A stretch of 64,000 nucleotides of DNA from the NCBI GenBank assembly GCA_947179155.2, contig OX359264.1, forward strand, positions 5,634,001-5,698,000. Direction: 5' to 3'. The translations under genes and the position numbers were made by a program. The stretch is from Hedera helix. Its lineage: Eukaryota > Streptophyta > Magnoliopsida > Apiales > Araliaceae. Positions 21,650-32,420 of this stretch are shown here, in pieces. Within the stretch, counting starts at the first letter, position 1. Each line of letters begins with the position of its first letter. The notes beneath the pieces are model-generated. The model was not told the DNA's origin, searched no databases, and saw nothing but the letters and a program-made list of their open reading frames with translations.

Positions 21650-22760
21650 TTAATTTATCAATATTATTTTTCTTAAGTGTTAAACACTTATTAAACTCTT
21701 AAACAATTTACTATCATTGTTTAATTAAATTCTTTTATTTTATTTTATTAACTCTATCTTCATTTAATTACTATTTAATATTAGTTAAAGAGTAATTAAT
21801 TAATTATCTTGAGTCATTATTTAACAATAGATAATAACTAATTATGCTTATTTATTATTAAAAGTTAATTAAATAATAAATAATTAAACTATTTATCTTA
21901 ATTTCCTTATTATTTAATATTAATTAAATAATAATTAACTTATTATTATCCTCATTTATTATTATTTAATAATAAATAATTAGTTTATTAAATTTAATTA
22001 TCTTTAAATATTATTTAATGTTAATTAAATAATAATCAATTAATTAATTATCCTTACTTATTATTTAATCTTAATTAAATAATAAATAATTAGTTTATTA
22101 ACTTTAATTATTATTTAATGTTAATTAAATAATAATCAATTCATTAATTATCCTTACTTATTATTTAATCTTAATTAAATAATAATTAATTAGTTTATTA
22201 ACTTTAATTATCTTTAATTATTATTTAATGTTAAATAATAATTAATTAATTAATTATACTTACCTATTATTTAATCTTAATTAAATAATAAATAATCAAT
22301 TTATTAATTTATTCTTCATTTAATTATTATTTAATCTTAATTAAATAATAATTAATCATTCTTTAATTATTATTTAATGTTAATTAAATAATAATTATTT
22401 GCTTAATTATCTTTATTTATTATTTAAATAATAAATAATTTTATAAATTTTATCTCGCTTTAGTTATTATTTAATATTAATTAAATAATAATTAGTGAAT
22501 TACTTATCTTTATTTACTATTTAATTATAAATTAAATAATAAATAATTTATTTATTTACTTTATCTTTCTTATATTATTATTAAATACTTAAATCGCATA
22601 TTTAATATTTAATAATAATTTATTAGTAATTTTATCTAATTACTAACTAATTAATAGCTAATTAGTGTACTATTTACACCTCAAATACTATTAAAAATAA
22701 TTAACTCCTTAATTAATCTTACTTATTATTTAATATTACTTAAATAATAAGTAATTAGCA
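21650..22760. repeat. AT-rich array of imperfect palindromes in solo LTR
   Basis: About 1.1 kb consisting almost only of A and T, with repeated TTATTTAATnTTAATTAAATAATAA-type modules (A/T palindromes) separated by short spacers such as CTTTATTT or TCCTTACT at a spacing of about 55-60 bp. Each module can fold on itself. It corresponds in position to the array in the LARD-2 LTRs and contains no gene. Confidence 0.9.
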
Positions 22761-23823
22761 GTTTTATGATTTTTTAGAAATCAAAAATATTAATTTATCA
22801 TTTTTCCTTTAGTTAGTAAGGTTTAATCATATTTTAATTATGGAAATTACCAAATTACCTGCTAAAAACACAGAAACATTTTTATAAAATAGTACACACA
22901 AAACCAAACAACTTCCGTCAAGGACCCATCGCTGAAACCGGTCCAGAAAGACCCGAACCGGACCCCGCACTCTAAAAAAAACCGGACCATCCGGTTTTTT
23001 AAAAAAAATCAACAGAATGTTCTATTTATTTTCTGATTTTGCCTCATTCACTAAAACTTAAATAAAATGAAATCTATAAGTCCGATTGATCTCAAATTGG
23101 ACTTTTTGGAATCTTCTCTTTCCGAACTACAAGATTCCATTATCAAAAAGCAAATTTGGACACGATTTGATTACTGAAAATGGCCATGAAGTGGACTGTT
23201 TTGCACAGCCCTTCGACAGTGAGGTCCTTTGGTTCAAAAATTCATATCTTGCTCATTTTAAATCATTTTCACATGATTCCAAAGAGATTTTGTTATTAAC
23301 TTATCCATATATTCCCGTAAAATCTAAAACCACAAAAATAACTTGTAGATTTCAAAATGTGTAATTTATTCGAACAAACTACGTTTTGTTCGTCGGTAAA
23401 AATGTTTTCAAGCATTTTGTTAGATTGTTCTACATAAACTCATACCACTACACATTTAAACCACATGACATCCTATATAAACATATCTAGCATGATTCTA
23501 AGCACAAAAAGCTCAAAGATAATATTTCTACCATAAAAATTAAAAGAAAACTAAGATTAGGATTTTTAAGAAATTTTTATAACTTTTGCTTTTGATGGCT
23601 TGTTTTATTTGCTTTCCAAAGTAAGTAATAAGTTGTGATTACATCCAAGAACACCCCCCTTGATGAAAATGACTTAACTCACTTGACTCGATGGTGACTC
23701 ACTACACAACTCACTTTCTTTTTCTTTAACTCACCTAATTAACTCACTAAAACTCGATCACTAGCACACTGTATAGAGAATATTTACAATATTTTGTAAA
23801 CTCTCCACCAAATGAGCTAGCTC

Positions 23824-23833
23824 CTATTTATAG
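23824..23833 (-). promoter_or_regulatory. TATA box of solo LTR
   Basis: CTATAAATAG on the minus strand, at the position corresponding to CTATAAATA in the LARD-2 LTR (54102-54110). A solo LTR can keep promoter activity toward 20516; no gene lies there in the window. Confidence 0.65.
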
Positions 23834-23969
23834 TAGTATAAATCTATACATATAACATATATATGTATAGATTGGACTTCAACATTTTTACAAAATTTGC
23901 TAGCCAAAAAGGTTGAGTGTTCCACACACTAATGAAATCAACAAATTGACTAAAAATTTGGAATCTATA

Positions 23970-24060
23970 GTACTCCCTCCATACCACCAGCCATGCTCTC
24001 TAATTTGTCCCATTTTTGATTTATTTTTATAGTCAAATTGGTAAATAATGGATCTTCTAG
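23970..24060 (+). repeat. possible Stowaway-type MITE end
   Basis: TACTCCCTCCATACCACC resembles the terminal repeat of Stowaway MITEs (CTCCCTCCGT..., TA target) and is followed by a typical subterminal stretch. No matching opposite terminus was found nearby, so only one end is present. It lies inside the solo LTR. Confidence 0.4.
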
Positions 24061-24405
24061 AAGGTAGGCTTATTGGATCAAAGTTTGGGCTTGAAATTTA
24101 ATTATTTGGGCCAATATAATGCATAATAACTCATCAATATTGGACTACCAAAATAATTTACTTACATCTTAATAAATTGGGCTAAATTAATAAAATACTC
24201 AATCACATAATAATTTCCACAAGTCCATAACTTAATTTCATTAATTGGACTTGTTTAAATAATTAAGAAACAATTTAATAGTCAAATATAAATCAAACCA
24301 TCTTGTTAGGGTTTAAATTAATTTTTACCATAATGTAATTAATTAGAAATTAAATTTTCAATTTTATTTATAATGCAACTCAAAATTCTTGGTTCTTACA
24401 CACAT

Positions 24406-25219
24406 GCTTAAGGAATTTACCTAATTGTAATTAATCCTTACTTAGTGACTTAATTGGTGATTAACAAACCTCATTAAATATGATTGGCTTACATAAGACC
24501 ACATCTCACCAAGCTAAGCTTGACAACACACCAAAGGAAGCCAAGTCCAACTTTGCTTCCAAATTTACTAGCCAAAATGCATACTTACAAATTTTATAAG
24601 TATTGCATACTTTCATAATAGCATAAATGCCCTCAAAATCTCTACAAAAGTTAGTAGTCGCTATTGTTCACTTCACTATTTATCAGTTGACTTTTCATAT
24701 TTATACCGTATTATTTTTGTATTATTTTCGTATTATGTCCGTATAATTTTTATATTTATACGTGTATTTTTGAATAGTACTTTTCTAGGGTTTAGGGTTT
24801 AAACCTTAGGATTTTTAAAATTTGGGTTTAGGTTTTCTCCAAACCCTAATTTTAGGTTTTTTAAAAAATTACTTTTATTTTTCTAATAATTGTTTAAGTT
24901 GGATTCTTAAAACGAAACACAAAAATAAACACATATAAAAATTTCATAACAAATATAAAATATAATTTGATTTTTATTTATGTATATAAATTCGGACTAC
25001 ATCTATCTCGGATGTTTGGAATATTACAATTTCTCATATATACGTATGAAATTACATATACGTATGAAATTCATATTTGTCACTCATTTTGCTGACACGT
25101 GTCTATCTCAGGCAAGTAATTTGGGAGGTCAAGCAAAAAGGGAGAGAATTATTATTTTAAAAGAGTTAGAGGTATTGATTAACGATTCCCAAACTTTAAA
25201 ATGAAAATTGAATTTCATT
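24406..25219. other. non-coding stretch, possible continuation of the 19653-20515 sequence
   Basis: This is the right flank of the solo LTR, so before that insertion it was contiguous with 20515 and may be upstream LTR sequence of the same element. AGGGTTTAGGGTTT (about 24787-24800) is a two-unit telomere-like motif, also known as a telo-box in plant promoters. A 74-codon frame at 24980-25204 resembles nothing recognisable and is not called as a gene. Confidence 0.4.
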
Positions 25220-25530
25220 AATATTTGGGAGAACAGTTTTGTCATTAACCCTAAAAGAATCAATGAAGTCCTCAAATGAGCTGTTGGGTGTTGATCCTGT
25301 GGAATCCAATTCCGTAAACAGGGTTTTTACATAATGAATAAAAAGGATTTATTGAAGACTTTAATTTATGAATAATGTATTTGTATATTGAAATTAAGCT
25401 TGATAGGTATTGTATATTGAGTAATGTAATTCTATGTAATCATAATTCAAATCTCTTGGATCAGTCACTGATGTACTGGTATTTAGATATTAATGAAATT
25501 TTATTTTCTTTTACCGTTAAAAAAAAAAGG
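25220..25530 (+). other. possible 3' end of a transcribed or retrocopied gene
   Basis: A short frame ends at a TAA near 25332 (reading ...ELLGVDPVESNSVN...). An AT-rich 3'-UTR-like stretch follows, ending at an A10 run (about 25519-25528). The run with no coding continuation after it suggests a retroposed transcript tail. The protein family was not recognised and no target duplication was found, so this is a weak call. Confidence 0.25.
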
Positions 25531-25877
25531 GTTTCTATTTGATTTTGTGCGTCATAGTACAATGAATCTGAATATTATGGGGAAATGAATAGGCACATAC
25601 TGAGGATGTATAAGAAAAATAAATTAGAACTGTAATGAATCATTCATATAATAATATAATTTGTGTATCCATACCAAGAATTAGCTGAAATTCATAAAAT
25701 ATAAATAAGAATTTGTCCATTGATGTTGTAGTAGGTTTGTTTCTTTCTTGAAAATATTTATCTTGTATAGTTTGGATCAATCTAGTTTACTTATCCATGA
25801 ATCAATCACATTTATTTAAGGATTAATTTCTAGCAAAACCTTACTGCTTTATGAATATCTAAGAAGTCCATATACAA

Positions 25878-26892
25878 CTAATTTTCAAGACCATCAATTA
25901 CATTATTATCAAACTGGAAGGCCTTAGCAAGAACATCTGAACTGATCAAAGGATTTGAACCAAAAATAGCATCGCATGTAGTAACCCAACCGGGGTTTTG
26001 GCAACTCAAGGTAGATATAGAAACAGCACCTCCATGTCCTATATTTTGTTGGAAATGAACAAGCCCTATCGGAAAGACAAACACATCACCCTTTTGTAGG
26101 ATCTTCGGGATGAGTCTATTTTCTAGATTGGGAATTACAAAGCCAACATAGATCTTCCCTTCTAAAACTGTTAGCATTTCACTTGCACGAGGGTGTATGT
26201 GTGGAGGGACAACACCATGGGGTGCATAGTCAATGCGCGCCATTGAGATACCAAGAGTGTTAAGTCCTGGTATTTGAGTTGCAGTAACTAGGGTTACCCC
26301 GGAACCAATAGAATTTGATGTGTTACTGGCCATATGAAACTCACTAATGAAAAAATGATCAGCTGTTGCAAGCTTTGAGTCGATGCAAGCGTAATCAAAA
26401 TTCACCTGTGCTGCCATAGTGAAAACAAATATATAAGTTAGAAGCAAGCACATTTTGACAGCGATGAGAATTTAAGAGAATCAATTCTATACAAATATGC
26501 AGCCTGTAAATTAGTGTGTTTACACCATCCAATAGGATTATGACAACTTTGTATTTTTCAAGAAATTATGAAATTTTGATCTTATTAACAAATTATGTAT
26601 GTTATTTACCATGATAAAATAGATTAAATTATTGTTTACACAATCAAATCTTCTTAATTTTCTCTCAGAAGGCAGAGTTAATTGGCATGTTCTGATTGAA
26701 TAGTGTAAAATCACTAATTTACAGGTTGATCTTATAGATTTACTCTCAAGATCAAGAAGTGACTGTTATTGCATCCTTACTTGAGGTAGAAAGGTCTGCA
26801 ACGCAAAAATCTTGTAAAGAGTAACACTTGTACGCGACTGCTCGAGTAAAAGCGATTGCAAAAAGGCTAAATAAGAGGATTTGGTATGCCAT
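25878..26892 (-). CDS. germin-like protein (GLP subfamily 1/GLP9-like), two exons
   Basis: Germin-like proteins are secreted cupins of the plant cell wall that bind manganese; some have superoxide dismutase or oxalate oxidase activity. Exon 1 (26892-26781) encodes a signal peptide (MAYQILLFSLFAIAF...) and the conserved QDFCVADL. The 370-bp intron (26780-26411) has GT/AG ends. Exon 2 (26410-25878) gives a 214-residue product, the usual size. Box 1 has PPHIHPRASE (HxH and Glu metal ligands), box 2 has GDVFVFPIGLVHFQQN (fourth ligand His), and IPGLNTLGISMARIDYAP is characteristic. Two N-terminal cysteines (DFCVAD, YACIDS) fit the germin disulfide. The C-terminus ends VIDGLEN, about 10 residues shorter than typical relatives. 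No stops or frameshifts are seen. The activity is unknown. Confidence 0.9.
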
Positions 26893-26970
26893 CTTGGTTT
26901 TCTTAATTAGCTCTCTCATATTATTTTGAAGTGGAGTTTGAGGGATAGTAAGAAAAAGCTATTTCCCTCT

Positions 26971-26980
26971 TTTTATATAG
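26971..26980 (-). promoter_or_regulatory. TATA box of the germin-like gene
   Basis: CTATATAAAA on the minus strand, about 80 bp upstream of the ATG at 26892. This leaves room for a 5' leader of roughly 45-50 bases, normal for a plant gene. The adjacent AGAGAG-rich leader is also typical. Confidence 0.65.
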
Positions 26981-27583
26981 AATAAAATGTCAATAAGTAG
27001 TTATAGTTTAACTTATTTGAAGATTGAAGAAATCTTTAGTGGGAGAGCTGCCGTCTAAAATTGTCTGGCATGTTTAAACCATCTAAAAAGGATAATAATT
27101 ATGACAAGAATCACATTCACAAAATCGAAATCTTTAGTTTCCTTTATCGCTAAATCTTATCATGCTTGTCAAGAATGCAATTTATATTTTGTTGATAAAA
27201 AGAACAAAGTTATATGTTTATGATAATATTATAGTTTTGCCGTCTTTGAACTTAGATTTAGTCTAAACTTAGTCCAATTGATGCTTAATATTGTCATTTT
27301 TCTGTTATCAAAAAATAAGGTTACCAGAAAACAAAGAGGTTTATGAAACCGATTTATTTGACATCGGGTCATTTAACTCATCGGGTCACATCACTCACTC
27401 TCTTCCAAGATGCTAGTAGAGCAAATAGGGTTTTTTGTTACTAAAATCATTGAATTATCTGAAGAAAACATATATACCAACTGCAATATATTTCTAGTAT
27501 TTTTAGTTTTTTTTTTTTTTTTTTGTTAAATCTACAAATTCTAACAATAGCCAGTTGCTGCAATTATTTAGATGAAGGCCAAT
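26981..27583. other. upstream region of the germin-like gene, no other gene
   Basis: AT-rich sequence with a T18 run at about 27507-27524. No reading frame or transposon end is supported. It probably holds the distal promoter of the germin-like gene. The right edge is the 8-bp target duplication of the hAT element. Confidence 0.5.
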
Positions 27584-28767
27584 TAGGCGTGCACAAGCAG
27601 GCTGTCTAGCCTGGCCCGGTCTAGGCCTGCAGGACTTTGACCGTTGACCAGGTCCGGCCAGGCCAAACTTATCGGCAAAAATGGTGATCTGAACAGGCCT
27701 ACCGGCCAGGCCAAGCCAACCTACACAATCATCACCACCATCTCCAGCCATAACACAAATGGGTTCCAAACGTAGCAAATAAAATTGATTCGAACAAAAT
27801 AAAAATAAGAAACAGACCAAATAAAATTGATTCAAAAATAGAACAAGCAAGTGACTTGATATGTTCCCTCAAAAAACCTGATAAAGAGTTCAATCTCAGA
27901 CATGAAATTTTCAGAATTAGCATGGTTAAATCTCTATAAACATCATAGGGAACATCAAACAATTTTACATTTTGATCCTGACCCAAACTACGTACCTCGC
28001 CGGAAATTAAAAAAAAAAGGTAAGAGATGAGTCTACACAAATGGGCTACCACGTTGCACAAAGGAAAGATCCAACGATGTCGGAAGCCGGATGATCCAAC
28101 GAACTCGGACGATCTCACAAGATTTGCAGGCTTCATCAACTGGTCCTTCATCTTTTCTTTGTTTTTGGGTTAAAGGAAGAGACAGGGAGTGTGTTTTTGG
28201 ATTAGACTTTAGAGGGAGAGAGAGAGAGAGAGAGCGTCTTTTTGTCTTGGGTGTGTTAGACTGGGAAGTGGGAAATGTATAATGTAATATATATATGTCT
28301 GCAGGCCCGCATCAATGTATTATGTATAATGTAATATATATATATGAGCAATAATGGTACTACTAGTAAATAAATAAATATTAATAAGAAAGGGGTGAAA
28401 ACTAAAGCAAGCAGGACGTTCAGGTCTGACGCATTTACTGAACACACACCTTAATTTGTCAAAGTTTGCCATTAAGTTGCTGGACCCTGCTTTAACGCTC
28501 AACTCCGCTCAGTCTCCCCCTTCCCTTCTCTCCCGTTTACAAAACTCTAAATTTAGTACTCCTACTTTGGGTTAGACTTGCAACAGGCCTGCATGCCAGG
28601 CTATTTTAGGCCACGGGCCAGGCCAGGCTAGGCCCTTTTTCAGGCTAGGCTAGGCCACATGATGAAAAAATGAGGCCTTTTTGAGGACTTCGGGTCGGGC
28701 ATTTTCAAGCCAGACCTAGGCCGGGCCAAGGCCAGACCTCAGGCCTCAGGCCTTTTGTTCACCTCTA
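27584..28767. mobile_element. non-autonomous hAT-superfamily DNA transposon
   Basis: A 1184-bp element with a perfect 8-bp target duplication AGGCCAAT (27576-27583 and 28768-28775), diagnostic of hAT. The imperfect terminal inverted repeats are TAGGCGTGCACAAGCAGGC (left) and TAGAGGTGAACAAAAGGCC (right, reverse complement). Both subterminal regions are dense in GGCC, AGGCC and CCTGG motifs (27600-27720 and 28580-28765), like the transposase-binding subterminal repeats of hAT elements. The interior has open minus-strand frames but no dimerisation domain or catalytic motifs of a hAT transposase. A GA microsatellite (about 28213-28234) and a direct repeat TGTATAATGTAATATATATAT (28276 and 28324) lie inside. 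Confidence 0.9.
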
Positions 28768-28775
28768 AGGCCAAT

Positions 28776-29079
28776 ATTGGAGAGAGGAGATTCAATATAT
28801 AACTCAAAATAGGGAAAACGTGTGTGTTTATGTGAAATCTTGGTTTTGTAACTTTTTTGCTCTTATGACAAATGAAGTAATTATAACAATTTTCAATATT
28901 TATTGGTTATTATTATAACGAATTTAGGTTTGTGCTTACATCCATACGTAATCTTACATTTCGTAATTACGTACACAAGCTCATAATTTGTAATATAAGT
29001 CGTTATTATTTATTTTTCACCATTTACTCTAAATTTACCTTTCAAATTTGTAGGGATTATTGGTTTATATTTCTGTGGG
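28776..29079. other. spacer, no gene recognised
   Basis: AT-rich sequence right of the hAT element. It contains short palindromic ACGTAA/TTACGT motifs around 28950-28975. Nothing further could be supported. Confidence 0.5.
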
Positions 29080-29381
29080 TTCGACTAATGGCCACTATGA
29101 CAAGGTAGTCGGGGGTCTCACAAGGTGTAATTGGGCTTGAGGATTTAATTAGTAGTCCAGTCTTTGGTTTACTAATGTATTAGGCTTGAGTCCATGTTAT
29201 AGCAGCTATGGTTTTCTAGTTACTATGAAAACAGTTGTTTGGTGTGTGAATTTTTGTAGAGCGTATGAGGCACCTAATGAATAAGTCAGACAAGCAGGAC
29301 TAGCTAAATTGGTGAACCTGGGTATATCGTGTGTTCTTATTTTTCTGTTCTTGTGTAATTATTCGATCTTAAATTATAACA
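29080..29381 (+). repeat. 3' part of a copia-type LTR (relic)
   Basis: Identified by what follows: a primer binding site three bases after its end (ATAACA at 29381) and a copia gag start. The left boundary is approximate because no TG terminus could be fixed. No second LTR of this element is seen. Confidence 0.5.
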
Positions 29382-29383
29382 CT

Positions 29384-29395
29384 TGGTATTAGAGC
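29384..29395 (+). other. primer binding site of copia relic
   Basis: TGGTATTAGAGC matches the initiator Met-tRNA complement at 11 of 12 positions (C-to-T at position 7). Confidence 0.75.
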
Positions 29396-29430
29396 CACTG
29401 TTTGAGGGATCTGGGATTTGTGAATTTAAG

Positions 29431-29699
29431 ATGTCGAATACAGGGTCATCACAGATTGTGATTGATAAGTTTAACGAAAAGAGTTTTGAACTCTGTAAAT
29501 TGAAGATGGGGGATCTACTCGTGGATAAGAATTTCTAGACAGTAATTCAATATCCAAAGCCGACTGTTACCGCTCAAAAAGAGGGGACGTCTTCGACTGA
29601 AACGAGGTTGAAGGAGAAAATTGCTGAATGGGAGAAGTTGGATCGAAAGGCTCGTGACCTAATTCAATTATGCCTTGCTAATAACGTCCCAGTTAATGT
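29431..29699 (+). pseudogene. Ty1/copia gag N-terminus, truncated
   Basis: Starts MSNTGSSQIVIDKFNEKSFE and continues LCKLKMGDLLVDKNF, then a TAG where Trp is usual, then KARDLIQLCLANNV, a pattern typical of copia gag. It is cut at about 29699, where Athila-type LTR sequence begins, so that element or a deletion removed the rest. Confidence 0.75.
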
Positions 29700-30711
29700 T
29701 TATTTAATTTTATGTATTTTTATTATTTTTAGTAAATTTTATATTGTTTATAATTTTATTTTGTAGGAAAAAATCAATTTTGGAAATAAAGGCACTGCGC
29801 TCCGGCGCAGGTTTTGTGAAGGAAGATTGCGCCCTGGCGCGAAATGTGACAAAGAGGAATGCGCGGACAGCGAATTCAGACTGCGCACCAGCGCGTTGTT
29901 TCAGTAGAAAGATTGCACCCTGGCGCAGTGAGCGTATTTCAAAAAATTTAACGTGTGTTTGACCACGTGATTTTGAGCAACTTTGATTCAAATTAAGACT
30001 TTATTTCCATAGTTGATATTATTTCCTTTGTAATTAAGTTTCCTATCAATTATAGGAGTAGAATTTTATAGGTTAGTATAAATAGACATTAAGGCTTTGT
30101 AATTAAGGAGAGACACATACCTTCATTCATTCACAGAGATTACTATTCAAAACATGTCAGGCTAAGTTTTTCAATTTAGTTCAAGGGGATTTCGAACCCG
30201 ATTGCAATTAATGGCTAAATCAATTTAGTAATATTTTTCATTCTTCCTTATATGAAATTATTCATTATAATCTGTTTTAATTGTCTATTTGATATTAAGT
30301 TTGATTGGTTTGATTAGAGCTTGTTAAATTGATCAAATTATTATCAATTGCTAGATTTAGGAATTATATTACTTGTAATTGATATTGTTCCTAATCGTTG
30401 ATAGTAAAATAGTGATAGATGATTGTGTTCAAGTTTTTGTTTATTGCTATAGTTATCATGATATAAGTTAAACAGTCCGAGCTTATGAGATTATTGCTTA
30501 GAATAATTTAATTTTTTTATTATTAATGCTGTCATTATATTAAATTTAGAGAGCTTGTTCTAGGTTGTACAATGGTTAGAATCTAATTATAATTTAGAGA
30601 GCTAGGTTTTAGGTTGTTCTAGGTTGTATTGTTATATTAAAATTAAGAGAAATTTCAAGTAGCAGAGCTTGTTATTGTCTATGGTTATTGGTTTCATGGA
30701 AGATAGAAATA
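29700..30711 (+). repeat. Athila/Tat-like 5' LTR relic
   Basis: Homologous to 5572-6720 of the plus-strand LTR: TTATTTAATTTTATG at the start, TTTTGTAGGAAAAA near 29757, a TATA box (GTATAAATAG, about 30078), and the long shared stretch from about 30180 (GATTGCAATTAATGG) onward. The first 100 bp or so of the LTR are missing. GC-rich palindromes such as CTGCGCTCCGGCGCAG (about 29795) and GCGCCCTGGCGC (about 29829) lie 140-285 bp upstream of the TATA box, as in the two other family copies. Confidence 0.8.
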
Positions 30712-30828
30712 TATGGTTATTGGTTTCATGCATAGTAAATGGCATGAACAACTTTGTCAACTATTTGTCCTAAAATAGCCCCTACTGCATAGTTGTTGGC
30801 GTCACACATAATCTCAAAAGGCAAATTT
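30712..30828 (-). pseudogene. inverted fragment of Athila/Tat RT-RNase H junction
   Basis: On the minus strand this short stretch reads LPFEIMCDANNYAVGAILGQ and then ...VVHAIYYA, the conserved start of the RNase H domain. The sequence that should follow it (RTLNAAQIDYS...) begins on the plus strand at about 30838. The piece has therefore been flipped in place. It sits directly after the LTR relic, so most of the upstream gag-pol is deleted. Confidence 0.75.
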
Positions 30829-32420
30829 AGATCGTAGAACGTTAAATGCTGCTCAGATTGACTACTCTATGACTGAAAAAAGAGCTTTTATCTATTGTCG
30901 TTGCTTTAGACAAATTTAGATCTTATTTACTTAGTACTAAAGTTGTAGTTTATTTTGAGCATGTTGTTCTCAGGTATTTGCTAACCAATAAAAAATCCAA
31001 ACCGAGGGTTATTATATGGATTATGCTATTACAAGAATTTAATTTAGAGATTAAAGATAAGAAATGAGTAGATAATTTGGTGGCAGATCACTTGAGTAGA
31101 TTGATCAAGGATGTAGAGGCACAACCCTTGCATGATTCTTTTCCAGATGGTATGCTAATATTGTGAATTACTTAGTAAGTGCCTATATTCCTAGTGAATT
31201 ATCTAAATTCCAAAAAGAAAAACTTAAAAGTGAGGCTAAATATTATGTATGAAACGACCCATATATGTGAAAATTTTATGCTGACCAGATAGTTCGAAGA
31301 AGATGTGTGTCTAATAATGCATTTTTTCTATTCTAACTTTCTGTCACTTTCATGCTTGTGGAGGTCATTTTGGGCCTAAAAGAACAACTCATAAGGTTTT
31401 GGAATGTGTTTCTATTGGCCAACTATTTTTAAAGACTCTTATCTATTTTGTAAATCATGTGAAAATTGTCAAAGAACATGTAATATATCGAGTAGGAATC
31501 AAATGTCATAAACGCCTATTCTAATTGTTGACATTTTTAATGTTTGGGCTATTGATTTTATGGGACCATTTTTTGTTTCTTTTGGTAATATTTATATTAT
31601 TTTGGCTGTTGATTATGTTTTCAAATGGGTGGAAGCTAAAGCCACCTGAATTGTTGATTCTAAAGTTGTTGTAGATTTTGTCAAGTCTAACATATTTGTC
31701 AAGTTTGGAACTCCAAGGGCAATCATTAGTGATAAAGGAACACATTTTTGCAATAGGATACTAGAAGCATTGTTCAAGAAATATAATGTGATTCATAAGG
31801 TTTCTAAATCCTATCATCCACAAAGCAATGGCCAAGCTGAGGTATTCAACCGTGAAATCAAATCCATTTTGGAAAAAGTAGTCAAACCAAATAGAAAAGA
31901 TTGGAGTTTGAGGTTAGGAGATGCACTTTGGGCTTATAGGACTACTTACAAAACTCCTATAGGTATGTCACCTTATAGACTAGCATTTGGTAAACCCTGT
32001 CATCTACCTGTGGAATTAGAGCACAAGGCTTTTTGGGCAATCAAACAATATAACATGGACATAGATAGAGCTGGAGAACATATGAAGTTGCAGATACAAG
32101 AGCTAGAAGAGTTGAGGAATGAAGCGTATGATAGATCTAAAATATACAAGGAAAAGACAAAGGCCTTCATGATAAGAAGATTTCAAGAAATAACTTTGTT
32201 ATTGGACATAAAGTTTTACTTTATCACTCATGGCTTAAGTTATTTTCAGGTAAATGTGTTCTCGTTAGGTTTGTCCTTTTGTTATTACTAATGTTTTTAC
32301 TTATGGTGCAATGGAACTTCAAAGCCAAAAAAAATAAAATTAAGGTGAATGGTCATCGACTTAAATATTTTTATAAAGGTTTTCAAGTAGAGAATGTTGA
32401 AGTTGTGGATTTTGCGTATC
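30829..32420 (+). pseudogene. Athila/Tat-like RNase H and integrase, decayed
   Basis: Plus-strand pol tail with several stops and frameshifts. RNase H part: RTLNAAQIDYSMTEK, ALDKFRSYLLSTKVVVYFEH, LLQEFNLEIKDKK and DNLVADHLSRL (to about 31105). Integrase: the zinc-binding region around 31355-31480 (CKSCENCQR) and the catalytic core with Asp in AIDFMGPF (about 31553), Asp in ISDKGTHF (31731) and Glu in NGQAEVFNREIK (31839). Next come WAYRTTYKTPIGMSPYRLAFGK and LELEHKAFWAIK-like sequence in the open stretch 31770-32291, and a C-terminal remnant ending KVNGHRLKYFYKGF near 32385. Particle and integration functions are lost. Confidence 0.88.

Larger units (their letters stand above)
20516..24400 (-). 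mobile_element. solo LTR, LARD-related, with perfect CACAT target duplication
   Basis: On the minus strand it starts TGTAAGAACC (24400) and ends GGGGGTGTCACA (20516), 3885 bp. It is flanked on both sides by CACAT (20511-20515 and 24401-24405). No primer site, interior or second LTR is present, so it is a solo LTR left by LTR-LTR recombination. It matches the LARD-2 LTR in order: a TATA region (23824-23833), a CCGGTT-rich stretch (about 22935-23000, compare 54950-55030), a 'CAATCGGACTTGTGG'-like motif (about 23080, compare 54850), and an AT-rich palindrome array (21650-22760, compare 55280-56420). Sequence identity is low, so it is an older or distinct subfamily. Confidence 0.9.

Noticed and set aside
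21650..22760. AT array considered as a centromeric satellite or replication origin
   Set aside because: It lies within a bounded solo LTR and recurs in LARD-2 LTRs at the same place, so it is part of the element.
24787..24800. AGGGTTTAGGGTTT as an interstitial telomere array
   Set aside because: There are only two units, which is common in plant promoters and introns, and no longer array is present.
27503..28151. overlapping minus-strand frames of 115 and 139 codons as a hAT transposase
   Set aside because: No hAT dimerisation domain, zinc finger or catalytic motif is visible, and the element is too short for an autonomous hAT.
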